This document shows positions 1 to 5,828 of a stretch of 6,555 nucleotides of DNA, piece by piece. The DNA lies in contig DEWK01000018.1 of the NCBI GenBank assembly GCA_002363615.1, positions 85,257-91,811 on the forward strand. The letters run 5' to 3'. A program made the position numbers and the translations under genes. Origin of the DNA: Lachnospira sp. UBA3212 (GTDB taxonomy: Bacteria; Bacillota; Clostridia; Lachnospirales; Lachnospiraceae). The notes below the pieces were generated by a model. The model was given only the letters and a program-made list of their open reading frames with translations, did not search any database and was not told where the DNA came from. Each line of letters opens with the position of its first letter. Positions within the stretch are counted from its first letter, which is position 1.

Positions 1-386
1 GCCTGACGCTGTGCATCGTTGAAGTAAGCTGGTACTGTAATAACCGCTTCACTAACAGTCTCACCAAGATAGCTCTCAGCATCTCCTTTTAACTTCTGAA
101 GAATCATTGCTGAAATCTGCTGTGGTGTATAGTTCTTTCCATCAATTGCTACCGTATAATCAGTACCCATATGTCTCTTAATCGATGAAATTGTCTTTTC
201 AGCATTGGTAACTGCCTGACGCTTTGCTGGCTCACCTACTAAACGCTCACCATTCTTTGAAAATGCTACTACGGAAGGAGTAGTACGTACACCTTCTGCA
301 TTTGTAATAACGGTAGGCTTTCCACCTTCCATAACTGCTACACAACTATTTGTTGTTCCTAAATCGATACCAATAATCTTACTCAT
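1..386 (-). CDS. dnaK: Molecular chaperone DnaK (Hsp70), N-terminal part
   Basis: DnaK is the ATP-dependent cytosolic Hsp70 chaperone that works with DnaJ and GrpE in protein folding and stress recovery. Only the first 128 codons are in the window; the gene runs off position 1. The product begins MSKIIGIDLGTTNS, the Hsp70 phosphate-1 loop (residues 5-14). The actin-like ATPase domain continues with the VRTTPSVVAF segment (33-42), VGEPAKRQA (50-58) and AVITVPAYFNDAQRQ (114-128), all diagnostic of DnaK. The ATG at 386-384 has a strong AAGGAGG ribosome binding site at 402-396, nine bases upstream. It starts 46 bases after the grpE stop codon with no terminator between them, so it is expected to be the third gene of the hrcA-grpE-dnaK operon under HrcA/CIRCE control. 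The reading frame is intact to the window edge. Confidence 0.98.
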   Translation of the reverse strand, partial: MSKIIGIDLGTTNSCVAVMEGGKPTVITNAEGVRTTPSVVAFSKNGERLVGEPAKRQAVTNAEKTISSIKRHMGTDYTVAIDGKNYTPQQISAMILQKLKGDAESYLGETVSEAVITVPAYFNDAQRQ

Positions 387-432
387 AATTTGTTTCCTCC
401 TTATTTTTTGAAACAATAAAAATTTCTATTCA

Positions 433-1119
433 TTAGTTAGCTACCTTTACCATACTGTGACGAACCACCAGTTCATGGTACTTATATCCCTTTTGGTATT
501 CCTCGGTAATGATATTATCTCCAACCTCATCGTTGTCTTCATGCATTACTGCATTATGAAGTTCCGGATCAAATTCCTGACCAACCGCTTCGATTGGTGT
601 CACTCCCAAATCTTCCAGGGCCTTTGAAAGTCCCTTGTAAACCTTGTCCATACCATCCACAAAAGGATCATCCTTTCTATCTTCCGGTACCTGTGCCAAG
701 CCTCTCTCAAAGTTATCAATCACCGGAAGGATTTTTTCAATGACATTCTTACTTCCCATGTCAAACATGGCTGCTTTTTCTTTCTCACTTCTTTTACGAA
801 AATTATCAAACTCTGCAAATAATCTTGTATACTTGTCATTCAGTGCTTCAAGTTGCTCGTCTTTCTTATCTTTTTTCTTTTTACCAAAGAATCCTTTCTT
901 CTCACCAGTTTCTTCTGTCTCTTTTTCAGTCTCTTCTTCTGACTCTTCTTCTGACTCTTCTGACTCTTCTGACTCTTCTGCCATCTCCTCTGCTGTCTCT
1001 TCCTCTAAGTCTTCCACTACTTCAGCTTCCGCTTCCGTTTCGAGTTCTTCATTCTCAAGTTCTTCGGTAATGTTCTTTTCTGTTTTTTCCACTTGCTCAC
1101 GATCCTTCCTTTCCATCAT
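433..1119 (-). CDS. grpE: GrpE, nucleotide-exchange factor for DnaK
   Basis: GrpE releases ADP from DnaK and so resets the chaperone cycle; it acts as a cytosolic dimer. With the start used here the product has 228 residues, somewhat long for the family because of its N-terminus. Residues about 15-72 are almost all Glu, Ser and Thr, followed by a basic patch around FFGKKKKDKK (77-86). The GrpE core then follows: a long coiled-coil helix (about 90-130, including YTRLFAEFDNFRKRSEKEK) and the C-terminal beta domain with FDPELHNAVMH (183-193) and YKYHELVVRHSMVKVA. The start is uncertain. ATG at 1119 (or 1116) follows an AAGGA at suitable distance, whereas the upstream in-frame ATG at 1140 has its nearest GAGGT about 14 bases away. 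The gene overlaps the end of hrcA by 23 bases (44 with the longer start), implying translational coupling. Confidence 0.96.
   Translation of the reverse strand: MMERKDREQVEKTEKNITEELENEELETEAEAEVVEDLEEETAEEMAEESEESEESEEESEEETEKETEETGEKKGFFGKKKKDKKDEQLEALNDKYTRLFAEFDNFRKRSEKEKAAMFDMGSKNVIEKILPVIDNFERGLAQVPEDRKDDPFVDGMDKVYKGLSKALEDLGVTPIEAVGQEFDPELHNAVMHEDNDEVGDNIITEEYQKGYKYHELVVRHSMVKVAN
941..979 (-). repeat. 9-bp tandem repeat inside grpE (EES repeat)
   Basis: Four copies of the 9-base unit gactcttct (plus strand) occur at 941-949, 953-961, 962-970 and 971-979, with one extra tct between the first two. On the coding strand they give repeated Glu-Glu-Ser within the acidic N-terminal tail of GrpE. 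The unit is a multiple of three, so gain or loss of copies would change tail length without a frameshift. Confidence 0.85.
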
Positions 1120-2170
1120 TATTTTCCTTAAACTTTTCATCTAAGGTTGAACGGACCTCTTTTAAGGTTTTTAAAACCCTTTCATAATCCATTCTCTTAG
1201 GGCCGATAATACCAATGGTACCACGTACGCCTTCTCCTAGCTCATAGGTTGCTGTCACAACGGAACAGTCTTTCATGGACTTTACCGGAGTTTCATTGCC
1301 AATGTAGACTGAAATTCCCGTGCTTTCATCGGAACGGTTCAAAGAATCCTGAACAATATCCGTCAGCTGCTGTTTTTCTTCTAAGGTGCTAATCAATTCA
1401 CTGGCTTTTTCTCGATCAGAAAGTTCCGGATACTTGAAAATATTCGTAGCTCCCGAGGTATAAATCTCTAATGAATTCTCACTTGCAAATGCATCCATGA
1501 TTGCCTTCATGACACCCTTTAAGATTTCTTCATGCCCCTTAATCTGAGCTGAAAGGGCCGCAAGTACATTCATATTGATCTGCTCTGAGGTAAGTCCCGC
1601 CAAAGAGGTATTTAACATAATATTTAGTTTAATCACTTCTTCATTATTCAGTTCTTCTTCGGCTTTAATAAATTGGTTCTTAATCAGATTTCCATCTAAA
1701 ACCACCACGCATAGGATTCGTCCTGGCTCTACTTGAGATAGCTGAATGAATTTCACCTGATTTCCTCTTACCACCGGCGACGTGATCATGGTGGCATAGT
1801 TGGTATCAAGAGCCAACTGCTTAGCCATTCCCTTCAACATATCCTCCACCTTATCTACTCGTTCCAGTAAAGAAGATTTCAGATTCTCTACCTCTTTTTC
1901 TTTTTCTTCAAGTTCCTTGGTTCGTGCCGCTAACATCTCATCTACGTAGAATCGGTAACCCTGATCCGTTGGAATACGTCCTGCCGATGTATGTGGCTGG
2001 ATAATCAGACCCAGCTCTTCAAGATCTGACATCTCGTTACGAATTGTAGCAGAGCTTAAGTTTAAGTCGGTATATTTAGAAATTGTTCTAGAACCAACCG
2101 GCTCTCCTGTTTCCAGATAATTCTGAATGATTGCCTTTAGTATCTTTCTTTTTCTCTCATCCAGTTCCAA
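1097..2170 (-). CDS. hrcA: HrcA, heat-shock transcriptional repressor
   Basis: HrcA represses class I heat-shock genes by binding the CIRCE operator; its activity is maintained by GroEL in studied Firmicutes. The 357-residue product, typical for the family, has an N-terminal winged helix-turn-helix (1-75) containing TGEPVGSRTISKYT, SSATIRNEMSDLEELGLI and HTSAGRIPTDQGYRFYVD, the classic HrcA blocks. A coiled segment at about 83-118 links it to the GAF-like core, and the C-terminal GTIGIIGPKRMDYERV (317-332) is also diagnostic. I choose the TTG start at 2170-2168: it follows AAGGAAG by seven bases and gives MELDERKRKIL, the usual HrcA start. A GTG at 2206 is also in frame but lies inside CIRCE and has no convincing ribosome binding site. 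It is first gene of the operon and overlaps grpE, so it should repress its own transcription. Confidence 0.96.
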   Translation of the reverse strand: MELDERKRKILKAIIQNYLETGEPVGSRTISKYTDLNLSSATIRNEMSDLEELGLIIQPHTSAGRIPTDQGYRFYVDEMLAARTKELEEKEKEVENLKSSLLERVDKVEDMLKGMAKQLALDTNYATMITSPVVRGNQVKFIQLSQVEPGRILCVVVLDGNLIKNQFIKAEEELNNEEVIKLNIMLNTSLAGLTSEQINMNVLAALSAQIKGHEEILKGVMKAIMDAFASENSLEIYTSGATNIFKYPELSDREKASELISTLEEKQQLTDIVQDSLNRSDESTGISVYIGNETPVKSMKDCSVVTATYELGEGVRGTIGIIGPKRMDYERVLKTLKEVRSTLDEKFKENNDGKEGS

Positions 2171-2199
2171 AGCTCCACTTCCTTTCTGTTTCGCACTTG

Positions 2200-2226
2200 T
2201 TAGCACTCGACAATTTGGAGTGCTAA
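2200..2226. promoter_or_regulatory. CIRCE operator (HrcA-binding inverted repeat)
   Basis: A perfect consensus CIRCE: TTAGCACTC (2200-2208), nine-base spacer gacaatttg (2209-2217), GAGTGCTAA (2218-2226). It lies just downstream of the hrcA promoter and upstream of the TTG start codon, so HrcA bound here should block transcription of hrcA-grpE-dnaK at or just past the start site. Only one copy is visible in this window. Confidence 0.98.
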
Positions 2227-2240
2227 TATCTACAGTTCAT

Positions 2241-2269
2241 AATTTATCACTTGCCCTTCTATTTGTCAA
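2241..2269 (-). promoter_or_regulatory. Sigma-A promoter of the hrcA-grpE-dnaK operon
   Basis: On the minus strand a perfect -35 box TTGACA (2269-2264) is followed by a 17-base spacer and a -10 box TAAATT (2246-2241; four of six match TATAAT). The predicted start site falls near 2234, so CIRCE begins about eight bases into the transcript. The perfect -35, ideal spacing and adjoining operator make this the obvious heat-shock promoter. Confidence 0.85.
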
Positions 2270-2295
2270 CTAGGAAATTTGTGACTTTTATGTGT

Positions 2296-2324
2296 AAAAA
2301 GAACATTGCCAAAAAGCAATGCCC
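2296..2324 (-). terminator. Intrinsic terminator after hemW
   Basis: On the minus strand GGGCATTGC (2324-2316), a six-base loop and GCAATGTTC (2309-2301) form a 9-bp stem with two G-U pairs, followed by five T residues (2300-2296). It lies 40 bases past the hemW stop codon and before the hrcA promoter, separating the two transcription units. Confidence 0.8.
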
Positions 2325-2363
2325 TTCCATGTTTATTATTTTTCATGCCTTCAAGCATAAATT

Positions 2364-3536
2364 TTACAACAAATATCCTGCCATCGCCCGGTTGCTAACA
2401 TCGAGTCCATAATCCGTAAGAAATAATCTTCCGTCCTCTTCCACCAAGAGGCCCTGCTCCTTTTGTTCCTTGATTATTCTTCCATATACTTCTTCCATAT
2501 CTTTTAAAAATTTCTCTTTGAACTCTTTTTTTGAAACTCCCCTGCTTAGACGAAGTCCCAAAAACATAAATTCTTCCATCTGATTTTTTTCATCTGCTAT
2601 TTCTTCAATTTCTCTCAATTGAGAAAAGACCTCTTTTCTGTCTTCTTTCTCTAAAATCTCACAATAGTCTTTAAAATTTCTCTGATTATAAAAACGACAT
2701 CCCTCAAAATAAGAAGATCCCCCAAGTCCAAAAGCTAAATAAGGCTTTAGTGTCCAGTAAACCAAATTGTGTCTACATTCTCTTCCTGACTTTGCATAGT
2801 TTGAAATTTCGTATCGCTCATACCCTGCTTCACCTAAGACTTCCTTTGTCAGCTCATACATTCTTCTTTCTTCCTCTTCTGATGGCAAAGAATTTTTCCC
2901 CTTCTTTTTTTCCGCCTCTAGCATGTTCTTTAAAGTTGTATCTTCTTCTACAATTAAACTGTAAGCCGAGATGTGTTCCGGGGCAAGCCCTACCACTTTT
3001 TGCAAGCTGTCTTCATAACTTGAGAGACTTTGTCCCGGAAGGGCACTCATTAAATCAATATTAATATTATGAAATCCCTCTTCTCGAAAGATCTGATAAC
3101 TTTTCAGAAATTCCTCATAGGTATGGATTCTACCAATTCGCTTTAACTCTTCATTCTGAGCAGACTGGAGTCCCAGGGAAATTCGATTGATTCCCGCTTT
3201 TTTATATAACCTTGCTTTTTCTTGATCTACCGTTCCCGGATTACACTCTATGGTAATTTCCGCTTCTTCATCAAAATCTGCATTTGCTCTTAAACACTCC
3301 AAGATTTCCAGGATTTGCCTTCCCTCTAGCAAGGATGGTGTTCCTCCACCAAAGAAGACAGTCTTTACCCGGTAAGCTAATAATTCTTCCTTTGCTAAAG
3401 ATATTTCCCTGCATAACCTTGATACATATAAAGCCCTGGTTTCTTCATTCATAGGAGCCGACAGAAAGTCACAATAATAGCACTTTCTGACGCAAAAAGG
3501 AATATGAATATATATTGATAAATCTACCTTTTCCAT
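2364..3536 (-). CDS. hemW: HemW, radical SAM heme chaperone
   Basis: HemW (formerly annotated as coproporphyrinogen III oxidase-like, HemN-like) is a radical-SAM protein that binds heme and delivers it to target proteins. The 390-residue product has the iron-sulfur motif CVRKCYYCDF with C15, C19 and C22, then the SAM-binding GGGTPS (63-68) and ECNPGT (97-102). The HNxxYW motif (R255-W261, RHNLVYW), characteristic of HemW, and a C-terminal winged-helix-like region (about 320-385, FMFLGLRLSRGVS to LFLTDYGLDVSN) complete the family layout. True HemN has an extra N-terminal part and a further Cys after the cluster motif (CxxxCxxCxC); here that site is Phe24, which favours HemW. ATG at 3536 has AAGGG eight bases upstream; an in-frame TTG at 3572 sits at the predicted transcription start and is unlikely. 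The gene is monocistronic between two terminators, directly upstream of the hrcA operon, a common Firmicute neighbourhood. Confidence 0.94.
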   Translation of the reverse strand: MEKVDLSIYIHIPFCVRKCYYCDFLSAPMNEETRALYVSRLCREISLAKEELLAYRVKTVFFGGGTPSLLEGRQILEILECLRANADFDEEAEITIECNPGTVDQEKARLYKKAGINRISLGLQSAQNEELKRIGRIHTYEEFLKSYQIFREEGFHNINIDLMSALPGQSLSSYEDSLQKVVGLAPEHISAYSLIVEEDTTLKNMLEAEKKKGKNSLPSEEEERRMYELTKEVLGEAGYERYEISNYAKSGRECRHNLVYWTLKPYLAFGLGGSSYFEGCRFYNQRNFKDYCEILEKEDRKEVFSQLREIEEIADEKNQMEEFMFLGLRLSRGVSKKEFKEKFLKDMEEVYGRIIKEQKEQGLLVEEDGRLFLTDYGLDVSNRAMAGYLL

Positions 3537-3579
3537 GCTTTCATCCCTTCTACTAGTTTCCTTGCATTGCAACAGACTT

Positions 3580-3608
3580 ATTCTAGCAAATACCTAAGTT
3601 TTTGTCTA
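3580..3608 (-). promoter_or_regulatory. Sigma-A promoter of hemW
   Basis: On the minus strand TAGACA (3608-3603, five of six to TTGACA), a 17-base spacer and TAGAAT (3585-3580, five of six to TATAAT). It sits between the upstream operon's terminator and hemW. A start site near 3573 would leave a leader of roughly 37 bases to the ATG at 3536, with no room for a riboswitch. Confidence 0.75.
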
Positions 3609-3614
3609 TTTTTT

Positions 3615-3664
3615 AAAAAAATCCAGCCAGAAACTCCCATCTCTTCCGGGATTTTTCTGACTGG
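3615..3664 (-). terminator. Intrinsic terminator of the G3E GTPase operon
   Basis: On the minus strand CCAGTCAGAAA (3664-3654) pairs with TTTCTGGCTGG (3633-3623), an 11-bp stem with a single T-G pair; the 20-base apical region has a further CCC/GGG pairing. Seven T residues follow at 3621-3615. It begins eight bases past the stop codon of the upstream gene, which it clearly ends. Confidence 0.92.
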
Positions 3665-3672
3665 ATGTATTT

Positions 3673-4629
3673 TTAATTAAAATATACCAATTCACTAAGT
3701 GGTGGATCACAAGGCTCCACTTCACTTGCGTTTAGGATAGGGCCTTCCCCACGGTAAGCCTTAGAATAACCAGTGGTAACACTTGCTGTAATCTTGTACC
3801 ATTTTCCAACTTCTAATTCTGAAAGTCTCTCATAATTTGTCAGGTAGCCGATATAACGGATATCATCTGCGCAACAGGTCATAGCCTTACGACCTGGAAC
3901 AAATTGATTTCCTACCGCCATCTTACTCTTTAAGGCAACTCCCTTAAAACGTACGGTCTTTCCAATATAACGCTCCGGATTATCTGTTAAATCGATATAG
4001 AAAATACCATAATCCACATCTTCAATCTCAATGATCGGAGCATCTAAATCATAAGGAACGGTATCTGTAAAGATATCAATCGGAACACCGTCCGGACCTT
4101 CAAACACAATCTCAGTAGCAGGATTTACCGCCATAATACTTCTTCTATAATTTGAAAGAGGAAGATTCTGGTTTACCCGGTTAAAGACAACCATGTCTGC
4201 ACTGGTTGCCATATCCGAAAACAAAGACTTCATATTGTTCATGTAGATGCTAAAGGTATTACAGTCTACGGTAACAATCTGCTGAAGGAATCCCCATTTT
4301 GCCGGAAGCTTCATCTTACAGAATTCTTCCACGCCCCAAAGAGGATTTAACTCAACGATTACTCGTTCCGGACGATGCTTCCGATTTAGCTCCTCTAACT
4401 TCTCAGAGGTTAACTCTTCTTTTTCAGTAATTACCTCTAACAAAGTGTTATGGTCTAAAAGCATACCTCGATCATACTCTTCCTCCCCTTCTTCTGTGGT
4501 AATCAAAAGGGTTGGCTCTTCAATTTGAAAATAATCTGCTGCAACGGTATCCTTAATAAAGGAAGTCTTCCCTGACTCCAAAAATCCGGTTACAACAAAA
4601 ATCGGGATATCATAATCTTCTGCTGCCAT
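3673..4629 (-). CDS. Divergent G3E P-loop protein fused to a DUF1980/TIGR03943-like C-terminal domain
   Basis: This 318-residue protein combines two domains. Residues 8 to about 190 resemble the G3E (COG0523/CobW) GTPase fold: a clear Walker A, TGFLESGKTS (14-23), and Walker-B-like VIVELNPLW (90-98). The family CxCC metal motif is absent. The usual ExPSG is replaced by ELNP, and the base-recognition motif appears as FNRVN (149-153) instead of NKxD, so nucleotide preference is unclear. Residues about 200-318 resemble the C-terminal part of DUF1980/TIGR03943 (YcgQ): IGKTVRFKGVAL, FVPGRKAMTCCADD with C252 and C253, a GYL segment, GKWYKI and a final ASEVEPCDPP. The ATG at 4629 has GGAGAG three bases upstream and starts 17 bases after the His-rich G3E gene, so the two are co-transcribed. 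Metal (zinc) homeostasis is inferred from families and partner; exact function unknown. The C-terminal domain call comes from motif memory and is less certain than the P-loop. Confidence 0.85.
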   Translation of the reverse strand: MAAEDYDIPIFVVTGFLESGKTSFIKDTVAADYFQIEEPTLLITTEEGEEEYDRGMLLDHNTLLEVITEKEELTSEKLEELNRKHRPERVIVELNPLWGVEEFCKMKLPAKWGFLQQIVTVDCNTFSIYMNNMKSLFSDMATSADMVVFNRVNQNLPLSNYRRSIMAVNPATEIVFEGPDGVPIDIFTDTVPYDLDAPIIEIEDVDYGIFYIDLTDNPERYIGKTVRFKGVALKSKMAVGNQFVPGRKAMTCCADDIRYIGYLTNYERLSELEVGKWYKITASVTTGYSKAYRGEGPILNASEVEPCDPPLSELVYFN

Positions 4630-4646
4630 ATACTCTCCAATTCTGC

Positions 4647-5759
4647 TTATACAAGCTTAAATAATTCTTTTAATTTCTCTTCCTTTAACTGAGAGCCAAT
4701 GACACAAAGACGACCTGTAAATTCAGGAGCACCTTCACGTACATCAGCCTCTTCCGGAACCATATCAAAGTAAATCCAAGTTCCATCGGTTCCTTCCACC
4801 ATACCCTTTGAACGAAGAATCACACCATACTCTTCTGATTCAGAAAGGGTCTTTAAAATATCCGCAATTTCTTCCTTGCTATACTTGCGTACGGTTTCCT
4901 GACCCCAGCTGGTAAATACTTCATCTGCTGCATGTCCATGATGGTGATGATGGTGGCAATGCTCGTGATCATGGTCATGATCGTGGTGGCAATGCTCGTG
5001 GTCGTGATCGTGGTGACAATGCTCGTGGTCATGGTCATGATCGTGATGACAATGCTCGTGATCATGGTCATGATGATGGTGACAAGAACAATTTGGATCG
5101 TCGCACTCTCCTTCCTCATGTTCTGGAATCTCAACCTTAGTAAGGTCAATCTTAATACCTTCCATGGTCTCAAGAACCTTCTTACCCGGAAGCTGTTCTA
5201 CCGGAGTGGTAATAATCGTTGCTTTTGGATTTAGGTTCTTAATAATAGCAATGGCTTCTTCAATCTTTTCCTGAGTCGCACGCTCTGTATCGGTACGGCT
5301 TAAGATAATGGTGTTAGCTGCCTGAATCTGATTCTCAAAGAACTCACCAAAATTCTTTGCATACATCTTGGCCTTGGTTACATCTACTACGGTTGTAGCA
5401 CAGTTTAATTCAACAGTATCTTCCGACTCAATGTGAAGATTCTTTACTGCTCCAATCACATCTGATAACTTACCTACACCGGATGGCTCGATAATAATAC
5501 GCTCAGGATGATACTTGTCGATTACTTCCTGAAGAGCCTTACCAAAGTCTCCTACTAAGGAACAGCAAATACAGCCCTGACTCATCTCAGTGATTTCAAT
5601 GCCAGCATCCTTTAAGAAACCGCCATCGATTCCAATTTCACCAAACTCGTTCTCAATAAGAACCACCTGGGTACCTTTTAATGCATCTTCCAATAATTTT
5701 CTAATCAGTGTAGTTTTTCCTGCACCTAAAAATCCGGAAATAATATCAATCTTTGTCAT
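4647..5759 (-). CDS. CobW-like G3E GTPase with His-rich metal-binding tract (putative metallochaperone)
   Basis: COG0523 GTPases are cytosolic metallochaperones or insertases, many linked to zinc and some to cobalt or nickel. The 370-residue protein has all family marks: Walker A GFLGAGKTT (9-17), ENEFGEIGID (36-45), metal motif GCICC (62-66, Cys63/65/66), Walker B with IIIEPSG (88-94) and SRTD (154-157) in the NKxD position. A His/Cys-rich tract spans 224-276 (31 His, 6 Cys), and a CobW C-terminal domain (about 280-370, SWGQETVRKYS to TGRLCVIGSQL) follows. Start choice: ATG at 5759 has an excellent GGAGGT five bases upstream; a TTG at 5804 in the same frame lies in a terminator loop. The gene leads a two-gene operon with the divergent G3E protein. 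It is not a cobalamin-synthesis CobW by context, since no B12 genes are present. Metal identity cannot be read from sequence; zinc is favoured by family precedent. Confidence 0.93.
   Translation of the reverse strand: MTKIDIISGFLGAGKTTLIRKLLEDALKGTQVVLIENEFGEIGIDGGFLKDAGIEITEMSQGCICCSLVGDFGKALQEVIDKYHPERIIIEPSGVGKLSDVIGAVKNLHIESEDTVELNCATTVVDVTKAKMYAKNFGEFFENQIQAANTIILSRTDTERATQEKIEEAIAIIKNLNPKATIITTPVEQLPGKKVLETMEGIKIDLTKVEIPEHEEGECDDPNCSCHHHHDHDHEHCHHDHDHDHEHCHHDHDHEHCHHDHDHDHEHCHHHHHHGHAADEVFTSWGQETVRKYSKEEIADILKTLSESEEYGVILRSKGMVEGTDGTWIYFDMVPEEADVREGAPEFTGRLCVIGSQLKEEKLKELFKLV
4932..5090 (-). repeat. Tandem repeat coding for the His/Cys-rich tract
   Basis: Imperfect tandem units encode alternating His and Asp/Glu ending in His-Cys-His-His. 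The Cys codons after the first CSC lie at 5051-5049, 5018-5016, 4991-4989 and 4958-4956, giving units of 33, 27 and 33 bases. All are multiples of three, so unit changes keep the frame. The tract codes residues 224-276 of the G3E GTPase and explains the GTG/ATG-rich low-complexity look of the plus strand here. Confidence 0.9.
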
Positions 5760-5777
5760 TTTATACCTCCATTTAAA

Positions 5778-5807
5778 ATTATAAGAAAAAACTCTTATAT
5801 CCAAAAA
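5778..5807 (-). promoter_or_regulatory. Possible promoter of the G3E operon, overlapping the tRNA terminator
   Basis: A perfect TATAAT lies at 5783-5778 on the minus strand, just after the T-run of the tRNA terminator. Upstream, TTTTTG (5807-5802) at 18 bases or TTGGAT (5804-5799) at 15 bases could act as a weak -35, both inside the terminator hairpin. Transcription would start near 5771, leaving only about 12 bases before the ATG at 5759. The alternative is read-through from the tRNA promoter. Tentative. Confidence 0.35.
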
Positions 5808-5817
5808 GATATAAGAG
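5786..5817 (-). terminator. Intrinsic terminator of the tRNA-Met unit
   Basis: On the minus strand CTCTTATATC (5817-5808), loop TTTTTG and GATATAAGAG (5801-5792) form a perfect 10-bp stem followed directly by TTTTTT (5791-5786). It starts 12 bases after the tRNA 3' end and finishes 26 bases before the G3E GTPase start codon. Confidence 0.93.
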
Positions 5818-5828
5818 CTTAAGTGAAA

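Noticed and set aside
644..1144. Plus-strand frame with a Ser-rich product opposite grpE
   Set aside because: It is the complement of the Glu-rich grpE coding region (GAA/GAG read as TTC/CTC and Ser codons), with no ribosome binding site and no family resemblance. The same holds for 825-1070.
2329..2362. Second hairpin just after hemW (ATGC...GCAT)
   Set aside because: Only about four to five pairs with a tiny loop; too weak next to the clear terminator at 2324-2296.
2750..3064. Plus-strand frame opposite hemW
   Set aside because: It lies wholly inside hemW, which carries diagnostic radical-SAM and HNxxYW motifs; the product is low-complexity and unsupported.
3537..3572. 12-codon N-terminal extension of hemW from TTG at 3572
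   Set aside because: The TTG coincides with the predicted transcription start and has no ribosome binding site; ATG at 3536 has one and gives the normal HemW N-terminus.
4932..5090. CRISPR-like array
   Set aside because: The units are 27-33 bases with no unique spacers, are in frame and code for His/Asp; this is a coding tandem repeat.
4853..5234. Open frames on both strands over the His-rich tract (Met/Val-rich or Thr/Ile-rich products)
   Set aside because: They are frame shadows of the CAT/GAT/CAC repeat. The Met/Val stretch resembles a membrane segment only because of the repeat's codon composition.
5760..5804. 15-codon N-terminal extension of the G3E GTPase from TTG at 5804
   Set aside because: It would start inside the tRNA terminator loop; GGAGGT directly precedes the ATG at 5759 and family members begin just before the P-loop.
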